Assembly: GCA_016933055.1 (NCBI GenBank)
Contig: JAFGBS010000009.1
Location: 62,001-126,000, forward strand
From: Promethearchaeota archaeon
GTDB lineage: Archaea; Asgardarchaeota; Lokiarchaeia; Sigyniarchaeales; Promethearchaeaceae
Length of the DNA: 64,000 nt
Direction of reading: 5' to 3'
The notes beneath the pieces are model-generated. The model ran no database searches. It saw nothing but the letters and a program-made list of their open reading frames with translations, and was not told the DNA's origin. Positions 55,683 through 63,914 of the stretch are shown one piece after another (position 1 is the first letter of the stretch; the number at the start of each line of letters is the position of its first letter). The position numbers and the translations under genes are program-made.

Positions 55683-56684
55683 ATGGGTCTTATTTTTAAA
55701 AAAACACATCCTGAAATATTCCAAGGGACTATAAGAAAGAGGTTCTATTTTGAGGGGTGGTATTTTAAAATAGTTGACGCGACTGGGGAAAACATATTTG
55801 CATTAATCCCAGGAGTAGCCCTAAATAAGAAGCTGAATTCCTCTCATGCATTTATTCAAATTTTGAATGGAAAAACCGCTGAATATAATTATTTACGATT
55901 TCCTCTTTCGGAGTTCTATGCTGAAAAAGACAAGTTTATGATTACTGTGGGGAATAATCAATTTTCTCGAAATGACATACATTTAGATATCGATTCCCCA
56001 ATCCCGATCAAAGGGGATCTAGAATTTTCAGATTTCACTCTGTTAGAACGTAGTATCATTAATCCAGGAGTCATGGGTCCATTTACTTGGCTGCCATTCA
56101 TGGAGACTAAGCACGGAGTACTTAGTATGAACCACACTATTCAGGGAATATTGCAAATTCAAGATAAAAATATCAATTTTTCGAATGGAAAAGGGTATAT
56201 TGAAAAAGATTGGGGCACTTCCTTTCCATCCAATTGGATCTGGATGCAGAGTAATCATTTTAATGATGCTAATAAATCGTTCATGTTTTCTATGGCAAAA
56301 ATTCGGTATTTGGGATGGAAATTTACGGGATTTTTGGGAGTATTATCGACTACTGATGAAATTATCCGATTTGGAACGTATACTAGAGCTAAAATCCACA
56401 ACTTGGTAATTACTCCTACTTCCATTACATTTGAGATTCGTACCAAAAGAGATATCCTAAAAATTACCGCACAAAAAAGCATGGATGCAACGGGTTCGAG
56501 TAAAACTGCTCAAATGCTTGCACCAGAGAGGGGTGAAATGAGTGCAAAATGCCTGGAAAGCATTTCTTCTACTATTCATATAACTCATTCTAAAATACAT
56601 CACGGAAAGAAAGAGATCGTATTTGAAGATATTGGGGTAAATTCTGGCCTTGAGATAATGGGAACTAGGGACGACTTTTTCTGA
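55683..56684 (+). CDS. Tocopherol-cyclase-like family protein
   Basis: 333 residues that match the tocopherol cyclase-like (PF14249-type) family in order: FYFEGWYFKIVD near the start, IPGVALNK, SHAFIQI, then PGVMGPFTWLPFME, MNHTIQG, GYIEKDWGTSFPSNWIWMQSN and GWKFTGFLGVL. The KDWG-FP-x-W-x-W-x-Q-N/S signature is clear. Plant members cyclise tocopherol precursors. Archaeal members are uncharacterised and might act on prenyl quinones or lipids. Ferredoxin-nitroreductase lies 26 bp or so downstream and may be co-transcribed. The family call is good, the reaction is not known. Confidence 0.82.
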   Translation: MGLIFKKTHPEIFQGTIRKRFYFEGWYFKIVDATGENIFALIPGVALNKKLNSSHAFIQILNGKTAEYNYLRFPLSEFYAEKDKFMITVGNNQFSRNDIHLDIDSPIPIKGDLEFSDFTLLERSIINPGVMGPFTWLPFMETKHGVLSMNHTIQGILQIQDKNINFSNGKGYIEKDWGTSFPSNWIWMQSNHFNDANKSFMFSMAKIRYLGWKFTGFLGVLSTTDEIIRFGTYTRAKIHNLVITPTSITFEIRTKRDILKITAQKSMDATGSSKTAQMLAPERGEMSAKCLESISSTIHITHSKIHHGKKEIVFEDIGVNSGLEIMGTRDDFF

Positions 56685-56724
56685 TAGAAACAAACTTTTT
56701 ATTCTTTTTGTGAGACATAGAGCT

Positions 56725-57528
56725 ATGCCTATTTTAGGAATTGAGTATGGTAACTGCATTAATTGCAAGAAATGCATTACACAATGTGTCGGGAAATTCT
56801 GGGATAAAGGGGATAAGGTAATCTTTGATGATAAATGGCGAGATTGCATATTATGTGGGCATTGTATTGCAGTATGTCCTACAGATGCTATATTATACGA
56901 GAACATGGGTAGTGAACCGTATGCATTCGAGGGGATCAAAAATATTCCGGACTATATTCCTTATGACATTGTATTTAATTTCATGAACTCCATTCGAAGT
57001 ACTCGTCAATATAAAAAGGTAAAAGTGCCGGAAGAACTGCTTAGAAAAGTAGTTCGTGCAATGCAGATCGCACCTACTGGCTCAAATATACGGGATCAAA
57101 AATTTATGGTGATTACCGACCCTGAATTAATAAAAACTCTCGGAGAAGCGGTTCTTAATGAACGTATGAAGTTAGTAGCTGATGATCCTGTGGTTACAGA
57201 ACAAAGGAAGATTTCTGCAGAGCGATGGGAGGTTCCCTTATATCATGATGCTCCTGCCCTAATTATTATGTATTGTTCGAGTAGTAATTCGATTGACCGA
57301 TACAATATAGGTATTGCAATTACGTATGGAAGGCTTGCTGCTCATTCTCTTGGCCTTGCTACTTGCTGGAATGGATACACAACAGGGATTTTTGAACAAC
57401 ATAAAGACATCGTAAAAATCGCAGGAGTTCGAGGAAAAAGCTGGGGTGTTCTGGAAGTGGGATATCCAGCAGTACAATATGAACGCATCCCCCCCCGACC
57501 TGAAAAAAAAATAAAAGGATTGGATTAA
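56725..57528 (+). CDS. Ferredoxin-nitroreductase fusion oxidoreductase
   Basis: A two-[4Fe-4S] ferredoxin module (CINCKKCITQC, then CILCGHCIAVCPTDA, about 9-60) is joined to a nitroreductase domain (about 90-265) with RSTRQYKKVKVPEE, APTGSNIRDQKF and GLATCWNGYT. Electrons would pass from ferredoxin-type clusters to FMN. Such fusions are frequent in anaerobes, and substrates are largely unknown. ATG 56725 is preferred over GTG 56710 because the TATA-like sequence CTTTTTATTC is too close to the GTG. Its stop shares TTAA with the stop of the sulfatase. Confidence 0.85.
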   Translation: MPILGIEYGNCINCKKCITQCVGKFWDKGDKVIFDDKWRDCILCGHCIAVCPTDAILYENMGSEPYAFEGIKNIPDYIPYDIVFNFMNSIRSTRQYKKVKVPEELLRKVVRAMQIAPTGSNIRDQKFMVITDPELIKTLGEAVLNERMKLVADDPVVTEQRKISAERWEVPLYHDAPALIIMYCSSSNSIDRYNIGIAITYGRLAAHSLGLATCWNGYTTGIFEQHKDIVKIAGVRGKSWGVLEVGYPAVQYERIPPRPEKKIKGLD

Positions 57529-59093
57529 GAGTTCGGTTTAATCCATCCCCGTAAATTTATTTTCATCGATTGTCTCATACATTCGAGTTTTTTTTGTAAA
57601 ACCTCAAATTTTTCTGGATGATGGGTTTTCTGGTCATATGCTTCACTTTGGTCTTTTTCTAAATCGAACACCATAGGCCGCAGTTTTATGTAAAAGAACG
57701 TGTTAATATCCGAATAGTGATTGATATGGTACTTGAATTGTCTATCTCTCACCGCAAGCAATCTCTTTCCCCAAAAATAATAAAAATATTTGGTAGGACT
57801 GACGGAACTCCCTCCAGTAAGTAGTGGCATGATGTTTTCACCATCTATAATTCTATCCCGAGGAAAAGGAAGATTCAAATAAGTCAAAATCGAGGGAAAA
57901 ATATCCAGATTGGATGCAACTGCGTTTAAAGTTCTTCCTTTAGGTATTTGATTATTCCAACATGCTATGAAGGGTACTCGTTGACCACCTTCAAAACATT
58001 GACTTTTTCTTCCACGCAATCCGCTTCCAAAACCATTCGTGCACCCCTCATGCCATGGCCCATTATCTGATGCAAAAAATATAAGTGTATTTTCATACAT
58101 TCCCTCCTCTTTGAGAGTTTTTATTATTTCTCCGACGGACCAATCTAACTCCTGAACTGCATCCCCGTACAACCCTGCTTCCGAGGAACCTCGAAAATCT
58201 TCCGAAGCATGGAGGGGATCGTGAGGAAATGGTTGACAATAATGCAAGAACATTGGTTTCTTTTCTTTCTTACAGGTCTTAATAAATTCAATTCCTTTTT
58301 CGGTGAGTTTTTTTGTGAGAGTATTTTGATCTACGGGAGAGGGTATCTCAATCTCTTTATTTAACCACAGATCATACGGTTCCATGTCGTTGCTATAAAG
58401 GGCACCATAAAAAAATTCAAAACCTTTGTCATTCGGAAGATGGGGGCTATGATTTCCAAGATGCCATTTTCCCAATAAGCCTGTTTTATAGCCTATCTTT
58501 CCCAAGACTTCTGAAATGGTGATCTCGTCTTTAGGTAGACCTTTTACACCGTATCTCCACCACCCAATCCATGTTAAAACTCTATTCCAAAAAGTTTTTT
58601 CTGGGAAAAACACATGCGGTGTTAAACACCGGTTTGGATATCTTCCAGTAAGCAATCCTGCTCGAGATGGCGTACAAAGGGGAGCAGATGTATAGAATTG
58701 CGTGAAAGTTACACCATTCTCTGCCAGATTATCGATATTGGGGGTTCTTATCGTTGTAGCACCAAATTTAGATATATCCCCATACCCAAGATCATCACAG
58801 AGAATGATGAGAATATTGGGTTTATCCACAATGTCGGCATTTTCAATCGATTCAAGATACTCTCTGTGTTCTTTTAAGTGTAATTGCTGACGCTGTCGAT
58901 TTATCAATTGTTGTAAAGTATAATAATATATAATGTATAGTGTGATAATAACTCCTATTGAGATTAATGCAATCCAACCACCTTTCATGTTATTTCCCAA
59001 TAGAACTTTGATGTTCGGATTTAAAATTTTATTTGATTCAATTATTCTAAAAACAGAGGATTGCTTCAGAATTGAATTAACTATATTTTCCAT
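57525..59093 (-). CDS. Type I sulfatase (arylsulfatase family), membrane-anchored
   Basis: 522 residues. An N-terminal helix (about 33-56) anchors the enzyme, probably outward. The sulfatase domain begins PNILIILCDDLGYGD (metal Asp-Asp) and contains CTPSRAGLLTGRYP, the C-x-P-S-R motif whose cysteine (near residue 142) must be oxidised to formylglycine. Further sites are KWHLGNH (Lys-x-His) and FASDNGPWHE (Asp-Asn metal ligands). The maturation enzyme is not in the window. The family hydrolyses sulfate esters on glycans or aryl compounds. Its start codon lies within the end of the URO-D-like gene, so the two are translationally coupled. Confidence 0.9.
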   Translation of the reverse strand: MENIVNSILKQSSVFRIIESNKILNPNIKVLLGNNMKGGWIALISIGVIITLYIIYYYTLQQLINRQRQQLHLKEHREYLESIENADIVDKPNILIILCDDLGYGDISKFGATTIRTPNIDNLAENGVTFTQFYTSAPLCTPSRAGLLTGRYPNRCLTPHVFFPEKTFWNRVLTWIGWWRYGVKGLPKDEITISEVLGKIGYKTGLLGKWHLGNHSPHLPNDKGFEFFYGALYSNDMEPYDLWLNKEIEIPSPVDQNTLTKKLTEKGIEFIKTCKKEKKPMFLHYCQPFPHDPLHASEDFRGSSEAGLYGDAVQELDWSVGEIIKTLKEEGMYENTLIFFASDNGPWHEGCTNGFGSGLRGRKSQCFEGGQRVPFIACWNNQIPKGRTLNAVASNLDIFPSILTYLNLPFPRDRIIDGENIMPLLTGGSSVSPTKYFYYFWGKRLLAVRDRQFKYHINHYSDINTFFYIKLRPMVFDLEKDQSEAYDQKTHHPEKFEVLQKKLECMRQSMKINLRGWIKPNS

Positions 59094-60192
59094 AATTATG
59101 TGTTGCGCGGATGAATGTGGTTACATTTTCCAGTGGAATTCCCTTATACATCACGGTACTCGGCCCAATAATGAAATGACGATTTTGTTTTAATGCATCC
59201 ATAAGATCTTTTACATGTGCTATCACCTCACTAGCTGTGCCAAATGGAAGTACTTGGGATACGTCCCCAAATCCGATTACCACAAAATCGGGGAAATTTT
59301 CATTAATAAACGCAGGATCCGTCCCCCCCTCCCATCCTTGCAGTCCTAAAAATCCTGCTTCTTGAAACAAAGAAACTAATTGGGTCACATCCCCGTCGGT
59401 ATGCACTTGGGGAATCAGATTCGCATCCGATATCATTGCGGTGATTTTTTTGTAATAGGAAAGATAATCTTCCCTCCAGCGAGTGGGAGATATCATAGAT
59501 CGACCTTTGTATGCAACATCATCTAATAGGGTAATAACTTTAATTTTACATTTTTTTCCCAAAGATAAAATGGCATCAATAATCCCTTGTGTGTTAATCT
59601 CTGCAATTTCTGCGTAGAATCGCACTAGTTCCCGATAGAGTTTGGTATTCTTTTTAAAATGTCGGGAAAACAGTTCCATACCCATTGCTCGCCAGACCCT
59701 GTCAAATATCCCCTCAACTTGTAATATCGGATAGACAAAATTGGATATAGCATTATATTGTCTAAACAATTCACGATTTCCAATGACCATATTTCTAACT
59801 TTCATATTAGATCGTAATCGATCGAGTACTTCTAGTGAATCCACGTATCCTCTTTTATAATACCCACCTGATTGGAATTCTTGACCGGATTCTCCTATCA
59901 GTGTACTTTTTCCATGGTTATCCTGAACTTTAATCCGTTTAATCCGTACACTCGGGATAGTAGATGCAAAAAAGGAGTCGAATCCTATCAACGCTGGCAT
60001 ATTAAATCGGGTAAACCACATTATCGGTGGCCATATTTTCGAGATTTTTTGTTTTCCAACAAAATTGGTGTTCAATATTCGTCTATTTTGTTTAACAAAA
60101 TCTTCTCTCACATATTGAATGAAAGTGGGAACTCGATCCAAATTTTTTCTGTTATTATCAAATACAGCCAAGTAACGCTCATATGCTTTCAT
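59077..60192 (-). CDS. URO-D-fold methyltransferase-like protein
   Basis: 371-residue TIM-barrel protein of the uroporphyrinogen decarboxylase superfamily. The typical late segment is PQVHTDGDVTQLVSLFQEAGF followed by LQGWEGGTDPAF; the His and a downstream ligand could bind zinc as in MtaA/MtbA-type corrinoid:CoM methyltransferases and related O-demethylases. The Arg/Asp residues that true URO-D uses for uroporphyrinogen are not evident at the N-terminus, so tetrapyrrole decarboxylation is unlikely. GGAG lies 7-8 nt before ATG 60192; an in-frame TTG two codons upstream is less likely. The sulfatase follows with a 17-bp overlap. Confidence 0.78.
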   Translation of the reverse strand: MKAYERYLAVFDNNRKNLDRVPTFIQYVREDFVKQNRRILNTNFVGKQKISKIWPPIMWFTRFNMPALIGFDSFFASTIPSVRIKRIKVQDNHGKSTLIGESGQEFQSGGYYKRGYVDSLEVLDRLRSNMKVRNMVIGNRELFRQYNAISNFVYPILQVEGIFDRVWRAMGMELFSRHFKKNTKLYRELVRFYAEIAEINTQGIIDAILSLGKKCKIKVITLLDDVAYKGRSMISPTRWREDYLSYYKKITAMISDANLIPQVHTDGDVTQLVSLFQEAGFLGLQGWEGGTDPAFINENFPDFVVIGFGDVSQVLPFGTASEVIAHVKDLMDALKQNRHFIIGPSTVMYKGIPLENVTTFIRATHNYGKYS

Positions 60193-60351
60193 ATTCAATC
60201 TCCTCGGAATTTAGTGAAAAATTAGTCAATAATTCGACGTGTTTCGCAGATTTTTCCTTATTATGCTGTGGTTGTATAGAAATCAATCTGAATTTTAAGA
60301 ATTATTGAAATGACTAATTTTTTCCCAATCTTATGAATAATAGATTAGCAC

Positions 60352-60374
60352 AGAAAAACAAGAAAAACAAGAAA
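60352..60374 (-). terminator. Oligo-T terminator of the tRNA gene
   Basis: Read on the minus strand, the tRNA 3' end runs into three T-rich stretches (TTTCTTG, TTTTTCTTG, TTTTTC), two of them with five consecutive T. This is the usual archaeal signal for ending a tRNA transcript. Confidence 0.6.
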
Positions 60375-60500
60375 TGGGAATGGGGGGCTTCGAACCCCCG
60401 CCCTCCGGTTATCCTAGCATATTTTTGGGGCTCTATTGTTTAGAATACCCGCAAAATGTCATATAAGACCGGCGCTATAACCAGGCTAAGCTACACTCCC
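60375..60500 (-). tRNA. tRNA-Ile, anticodon UAU, with a 51-nt intron
   Basis: Read on the minus strand. Acceptor GGGAGTG (60500-60494) pairs with CATTCCC (60382-60376). The T arm is GGGGG-TTCGAAG-CCCCC, the D arm GCTT...TAGC with AGCCTGGTTA. The anticodon stem is CCGGT (60472-60468)/ACCGG (60409-60405) and the loop C-T-TAT-A-A, with the anticodon TAT at 60465-60463. The intron (60461-60411) lies between positions 37 and 38. The splice site forms a bulge-helix-bulge: exon CTTA pairs with intron TAGG, with 3-nt bulges T-A^T and A-T^A. The discriminator is A, as expected for Ile, and CCA is not encoded. The TATA box is at 60538-60544. Confidence 0.85.
60411..60461 (-). other. Archaeal tRNA intron (positions 37/38)
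   Basis: 51-nt intron of the tRNA-Ile gene. It starts TGACATTTTGC and ends TATGCTAGGAT on the minus strand, with its own internal stem (TCTA/TAGA under GGG/CCC). The conventional bulge-helix-bulge at the exon junctions marks it for the archaeal tRNA splicing endonuclease. Confidence 0.8.
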
Positions 60501-60535
60501 TTGACAGAACCGTCAACAAAACACTTTATTGATAA

Positions 60536-60545
60536 GGTTTTATAG
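60536..60545 (-). promoter_or_regulatory. TATA box of the tRNA-Ile gene
   Basis: On the minus strand CTATAAAACC, about 36-45 nt upstream of the mature tRNA 5' end, so transcription would begin with a leader of about 15 nt to be removed by RNase P. The leader contains the imperfect dyad TTGACAGAACCGTCAA (60501-60516). Confidence 0.6.
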
Positions 60546-60558
60546 ATGGGTGGTATTG

Positions 60559-60580
60559 CAACCTAAATCACCTTAGGTTG
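60559..60580. promoter_or_regulatory. Dyad CAACCTAA-N6-TTAGGTTG and a downstream half-site copy
   Basis: Eight-base inverted arms (60559-60566 and 60573-60580) with a 6-nt spacer. The left arm with its context (TTGCAACCTAAAT) is repeated at 60663-60675, just before the AT-rich promoter of the coiled-coil gene at 60729. The dyad lies between the tRNA promoter and that gene. A DNA-binding site is plausible; the regulator is unknown. Confidence 0.4.
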
Positions 60581-60728
60581 TTTCTCTTTATCCGACCAAA
60601 ATTTTAAACTTTTTTAGAGCATGATCTCTAGGAATCTCCGTAAGGTTCACCATCCTCAGAATTTGCAACCTAAATAAAACATATAGGGAATCTTAGCGAT
60701 ATAATCCATATTGTAAAGGTGGGAACTA

Positions 60729-61226
60729 ATGTCTCAAATGATCACTGATTTGATGAATAATATCTATACTCGCATTTCCCAGATGGGATCGGCTATTTCG
60801 AAACTCCAGAAAAGTCTAGACGGCTTAAACTCCCTTATTAATACAAAAATCGAAGAATTGGTACAAACTACTGTATCCATGAAAGAAAACAATGAAAAAG
60901 AAAGTAAAACTTTTGAACTAATATTGCGAGGATATGGGGATGCTTTTTTACAAGAAATTAACCGACTAAAATCAAATATCGGTCTCAAAGATTTGGATGA
61001 ACTCGTCCAAAAATTAAAAAAAATCTCGGAAGCAAGCGAAGAACCACTCAAACCAGAAAATGTAGACCTTCTATTGGATGAAGTACTTGTGGGTATCAAA
61101 AAATTGATGGGACCTTCAGGAGAAGATCCTAAAACAGATGCACCCACCGCAGAAAAGAAACAAGGTATAAAAGGACAATCTATTCAACCAGAGGGATTCA
61201 ATCAAGCATCCCCACCATCGAAATAG
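60729..61226 (+). CDS. Coiled-coil protein, first of a pair
   Basis: 165-residue soluble protein. Residues about 5-60 are a heptad-like helix (ISQMGSAISKLQKSLDGLNS), a second helical segment covers 65-130, and the tail (about 133-165) is a Pro/Gly/Lys-rich disordered region. No catalytic or metal motif and no recognised family. AAAGGTGGG lies 6 nt before the ATG. The next gene, 12 bp downstream, encodes a second protein of similar size and helix pattern, so a hetero-oligomeric filament or scaffold is possible (inference). The upstream DNA carries the CAACCTAA repeat. Confidence 0.62.
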   Translation: MSQMITDLMNNIYTRISQMGSAISKLQKSLDGLNSLINTKIEELVQTTVSMKENNEKESKTFELILRGYGDAFLQEINRLKSNIGLKDLDELVQKLKKISEASEEPLKPENVDLLLDEVLVGIKKLMGPSGEDPKTDAPTAEKKQGIKGQSIQPEGFNQASPPSK

Positions 61227-61238
61227 GAGGAAAAGAAT

Positions 61239-61664
61239 ATGGCAGTAGATCAAAATCAAATTGTTAATCAGCTTAATTTAATCCAGCAATACTTAGATGG
61301 AACTATCGCTCAAATCCAAGCAATGGCTACTAATATTGATAATATGGGGAAAAAAATCGCCGAATCCATTGCAGCACTGAATGAGAACCTCCGATTGATC
61401 ATTGAAGTCGTGAAGAAGGGCAGATCCAATCTAACTGAGAGATTAGACGATGTAACAGGGCAAATGAATGACGAGATAAAGAAATTGTGGGAAGAAAAAA
61501 CACTAGAATCTATAACAAAAGAAGAAATGAAAGCGATAGACAAGATTAAAGAAATCAATAAAGTGGTTTCGGATAATCTGTATTCTATTCAACTGCTAAA
61601 TGTAGTGCAAAGTATTCGTGAAATTGTGGGAAGCGCCTTAGCAGTAAAAACTAAAAAGAATTAG
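61239..61664 (+). CDS. Coiled-coil protein, second of a pair
   Basis: 141 residues, almost entirely helical, with heptad-like spacing in IVNQLNLIQQYLDGTIAQIQ and again in SNLTERLDDVTGQMNDEIKK. It lacks the disordered tail of its upstream neighbour but resembles it in the first 60 residues, suggesting a common origin. A strong GGAGGAAAAG precedes the ATG. No membrane helix. The GH26 gene starts 8 bp after its stop, so all three may be on one mRNA even though the third encodes a surface enzyme. Confidence 0.62.
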   Translation: MAVDQNQIVNQLNLIQQYLDGTIAQIQAMATNIDNMGKKIAESIAALNENLRLIIEVVKKGRSNLTERLDDVTGQMNDEIKKLWEEKTLESITKEEMKAIDKIKEINKVVSDNLYSIQLLNVVQSIREIVGSALAVKTKKN

Positions 61665-61672
61665 ATTGTTCC

Positions 61673-63019
61673 GTGCTGAAGGTGCCAAGGCAAATCCATT
61701 CAATTCCATCCAAAAGACGATTAGGAGTAATTTTCCTATTTTTATTACCCTCACTTGGATTATTAATGGGATCGTTTCTCCTTTCCTTTTATACAACTCT
61801 TTCTCCACCTGAACTCCAAGTATCGGATCACAACGCAACCCAAAATACCAAAGATCTATTCTTTCATCTAGCAGATCTAACCGATCAAGTATTATTTGGA
61901 CATCAAGACACAAATTTTTATGGATTAGATGCAACCGATCCCGATAACTTGACTATATGGTCGGATTGGGACAATTTTACAAGGTCAGATGTATTTACTT
62001 TAACGGGTTTCTATCCAGCAGTATATGGTTTTGATATATTTAACTCTACCACCCATATAATTCCCGGTATTAAAGCCGCATTTGAAAGAGGAGGGGTGAT
62101 TACTGTATCATGGCATGCAACAAATTTTGTAACGGGAGGAAGTTTTTATGACACTACTGGAAATGTGGTTTCGAACATTCTTCCCGGTGGTAGTCATCAT
62201 ATCAATTTTACACAAGTTTTAGATAATATTGCAGAAAATCTGGGGAATTTAGAGCACCTCGGTGAATCTGTACCCATTATTTTCCGACCTTGGCACGAAT
62301 ATAATGGCGACTGGTTCTGGTGGTGTCAACCTTTTTGCGCTGTAGATGAATTTAAGGCATTATATCGATTCACCGTAGAATACCTGAGAGATCTGAAAGG
62401 TGTACATAATTTTCTTTATTGTATCTCTCCAAATCAACCTCTTATTCCTTTTTCATCTAATATGTATTTTGAAAGGTATCCTGGAAATGACGTAATCGAT
62501 ATCTTTGCATTGGATGCATACCATTCAGGGGAATCTGTATGGAAAGAAAGTATTTCTTCCTCATTACGAACCATTATTCGGTTGGCATTTGAACGCGGAA
62601 AAATAGCAGCGTTTTCGGAAACAGGTTTAGGAGGAGGTCTGAGTGAAACTCATATTCCAAATTGGTATTCCGATATACTCTTGGATGTGTTTCTAAATGA
62701 TCCCCTATTGAGGAATGTCGCATATGTAATGGTATGGCGAAATGCAAATTTCGGTCATTTTTGGGTCCCCTATCCGGATCATAATCAATCTCTCGGATTC
62801 ATTCAATTCTATTTAAATGAACATACCATATTTAGTAATAACCTACCCGATATGTACTCAAGTAATCCGATTGCACTAAATTACAACACAATAGCACAAA
62901 AGACACTTATATGTCATAACCTTGGTGCATTTATCGGTTTAGTAGTGGTATCTGGCTTATTGGTCACCCCTGCTTTTCTCATGAAAACATTTTCTAGGAG
63001 GGAATTAAATGATGAATAA
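61673..63019 (+). CDS. GH26-family glycoside hydrolase (mannanase-like), membrane-anchored
   Basis: 448 residues. An N-terminal anchor (about 14-38) and a C-terminal helix (about 415-437) flank a GH26 catalytic barrel. Diagnostic motifs: LFGHQDTNFYG, ITVSWHATN, the acid/base Glu in IFRPWHEYNGDWFWW (about residue 205) and the nucleophile Glu in AAFSETGLGG (about 317). Family members hydrolyse beta-mannans and beta-1,3-xylan; a mannan-type polymer is the best guess. Start GTG 61673, downstream of the coiled-coil pair. The next gene starts inside its last codons (ATGATGAATAA). Confidence 0.88.
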   Translation: MLKVPRQIHSIPSKRRLGVIFLFLLPSLGLLMGSFLLSFYTTLSPPELQVSDHNATQNTKDLFFHLADLTDQVLFGHQDTNFYGLDATDPDNLTIWSDWDNFTRSDVFTLTGFYPAVYGFDIFNSTTHIIPGIKAAFERGGVITVSWHATNFVTGGSFYDTTGNVVSNILPGGSHHINFTQVLDNIAENLGNLEHLGESVPIIFRPWHEYNGDWFWWCQPFCAVDEFKALYRFTVEYLRDLKGVHNFLYCISPNQPLIPFSSNMYFERYPGNDVIDIFALDAYHSGESVWKESISSSLRTIIRLAFERGKIAAFSETGLGGGLSETHIPNWYSDILLDVFLNDPLLRNVAYVMVWRNANFGHFWVPYPDHNQSLGFIQFYLNEHTIFSNNLPDMYSSNPIALNYNTIAQKTLICHNLGAFIGLVVVSGLLVTPAFLMKTFSRRELNDE

Positions 63020-63914
63020 AATCAAATATATTGAACTTGACACCCATATAAGCATATATTGGATACTTTTTGCATTCACGTATCAAAATTTTCTCTTTCT
63101 TGAGGTATGGACAGTCAATGGATGGACGATTGTCTATGATAGCTTATATATAGTCATTCCCTTTATCATTTCACTGACTTTGGGTATCATTTTTTCGTAC
63201 ATCCAGGTTGATATTCGAATTTTAGTTCTCCCCATTCTTATACTGATCACTTCCATGCTAATATTAGTAGGTAACTTGTTTCAAAGACTAAAAATGTTAA
63301 ACTATATCGGATGTTATGCGGTGACTGGGTGGATATGCTCTATGAATTACCATGAAAGGAGCAACTGGTTGTCTTATTTATATCCACAACATATCCTCAT
63401 CATTTCATTCATCTTAATTTTATTTTTACCTATGATAAGAGTGTTTGATGGACTTTTAAACTGGATAATTCTTGTTCCTTTTATAATTTTAGGCGTACTC
63501 TTAATTATCAATTATACACTTCGAATAAAGCTATATCCCATCAATAAAGCAGAAGATTTACGTCCTAAAAAATATAAGGGCTTCCAACCACTAATTCGAA
63601 TCGTATTACTAGTTGTGTTAAATTTTCTATGCATTTACTCGACAATTACAATCAATATTTATGCACAGAGTATATGGAGAATGATTCTCTCCTCTTGTAT
63701 TCTTATTGCATTTTTGATCGCCTTGTTTCTTTTCCCCCGACGTTCTAATAAAATTTTGATAATACTGTTGTTTATCTTATTTATTTGGTTAGGTTTAGCC
63801 CAATCTTTAATATTAGATGGGACATTCAGATTATCGATTATTCTTAGCCAGACTTTATTGCTTTTTATCCTCTGGATTGATTATTCTTTTGATGAATTAT
63901 TGCAGATTGCATAG
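63009..63914 (+). CDS. Polytopic membrane protein, unknown function
   Basis: 301 residues with eight or nine hydrophobic helices, few charged loops (KLYPINKAEDLRPKKYKGFQP is the main soluble one) and no motif I recognise. In particular it lacks the Cys/Arg/His signature of archaeosortases. Its ATG lies 11 nt inside the GH26 gene, so translation is coupled and the product may help place or energise that surface enzyme. The C-terminal 34 bp overlap the convergent amidotransferase gene. Confidence 0.65.
   Translation: MMNKIKYIELDTHISIYWILFAFTYQNFLFLEVWTVNGWTIVYDSLYIVIPFIISLTLGIIFSYIQVDIRILVLPILILITSMLILVGNLFQRLKMLNYIGCYAVTGWICSMNYHERSNWLSYLYPQHILIISFILILFLPMIRVFDGLLNWIILVPFIILGVLLIINYTLRIKLYPINKAEDLRPKKYKGFQPLIRIVLLVVLNFLCIYSTITINIYAQSIWRMILSSCILIAFLIALFLFPRRSNKILIILLFILFIWLGLAQSLILDGTFRLSIILSQTLLLFILWIDYSFDELLQIA

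Noticed and set aside
63009..63914. Possible archaeosortase for the IPG[FY] tails.
   Set aside because: The protein is polytopic, but the Cys, Arg and His signature residues of archaeosortases are not present in the required helix positions.
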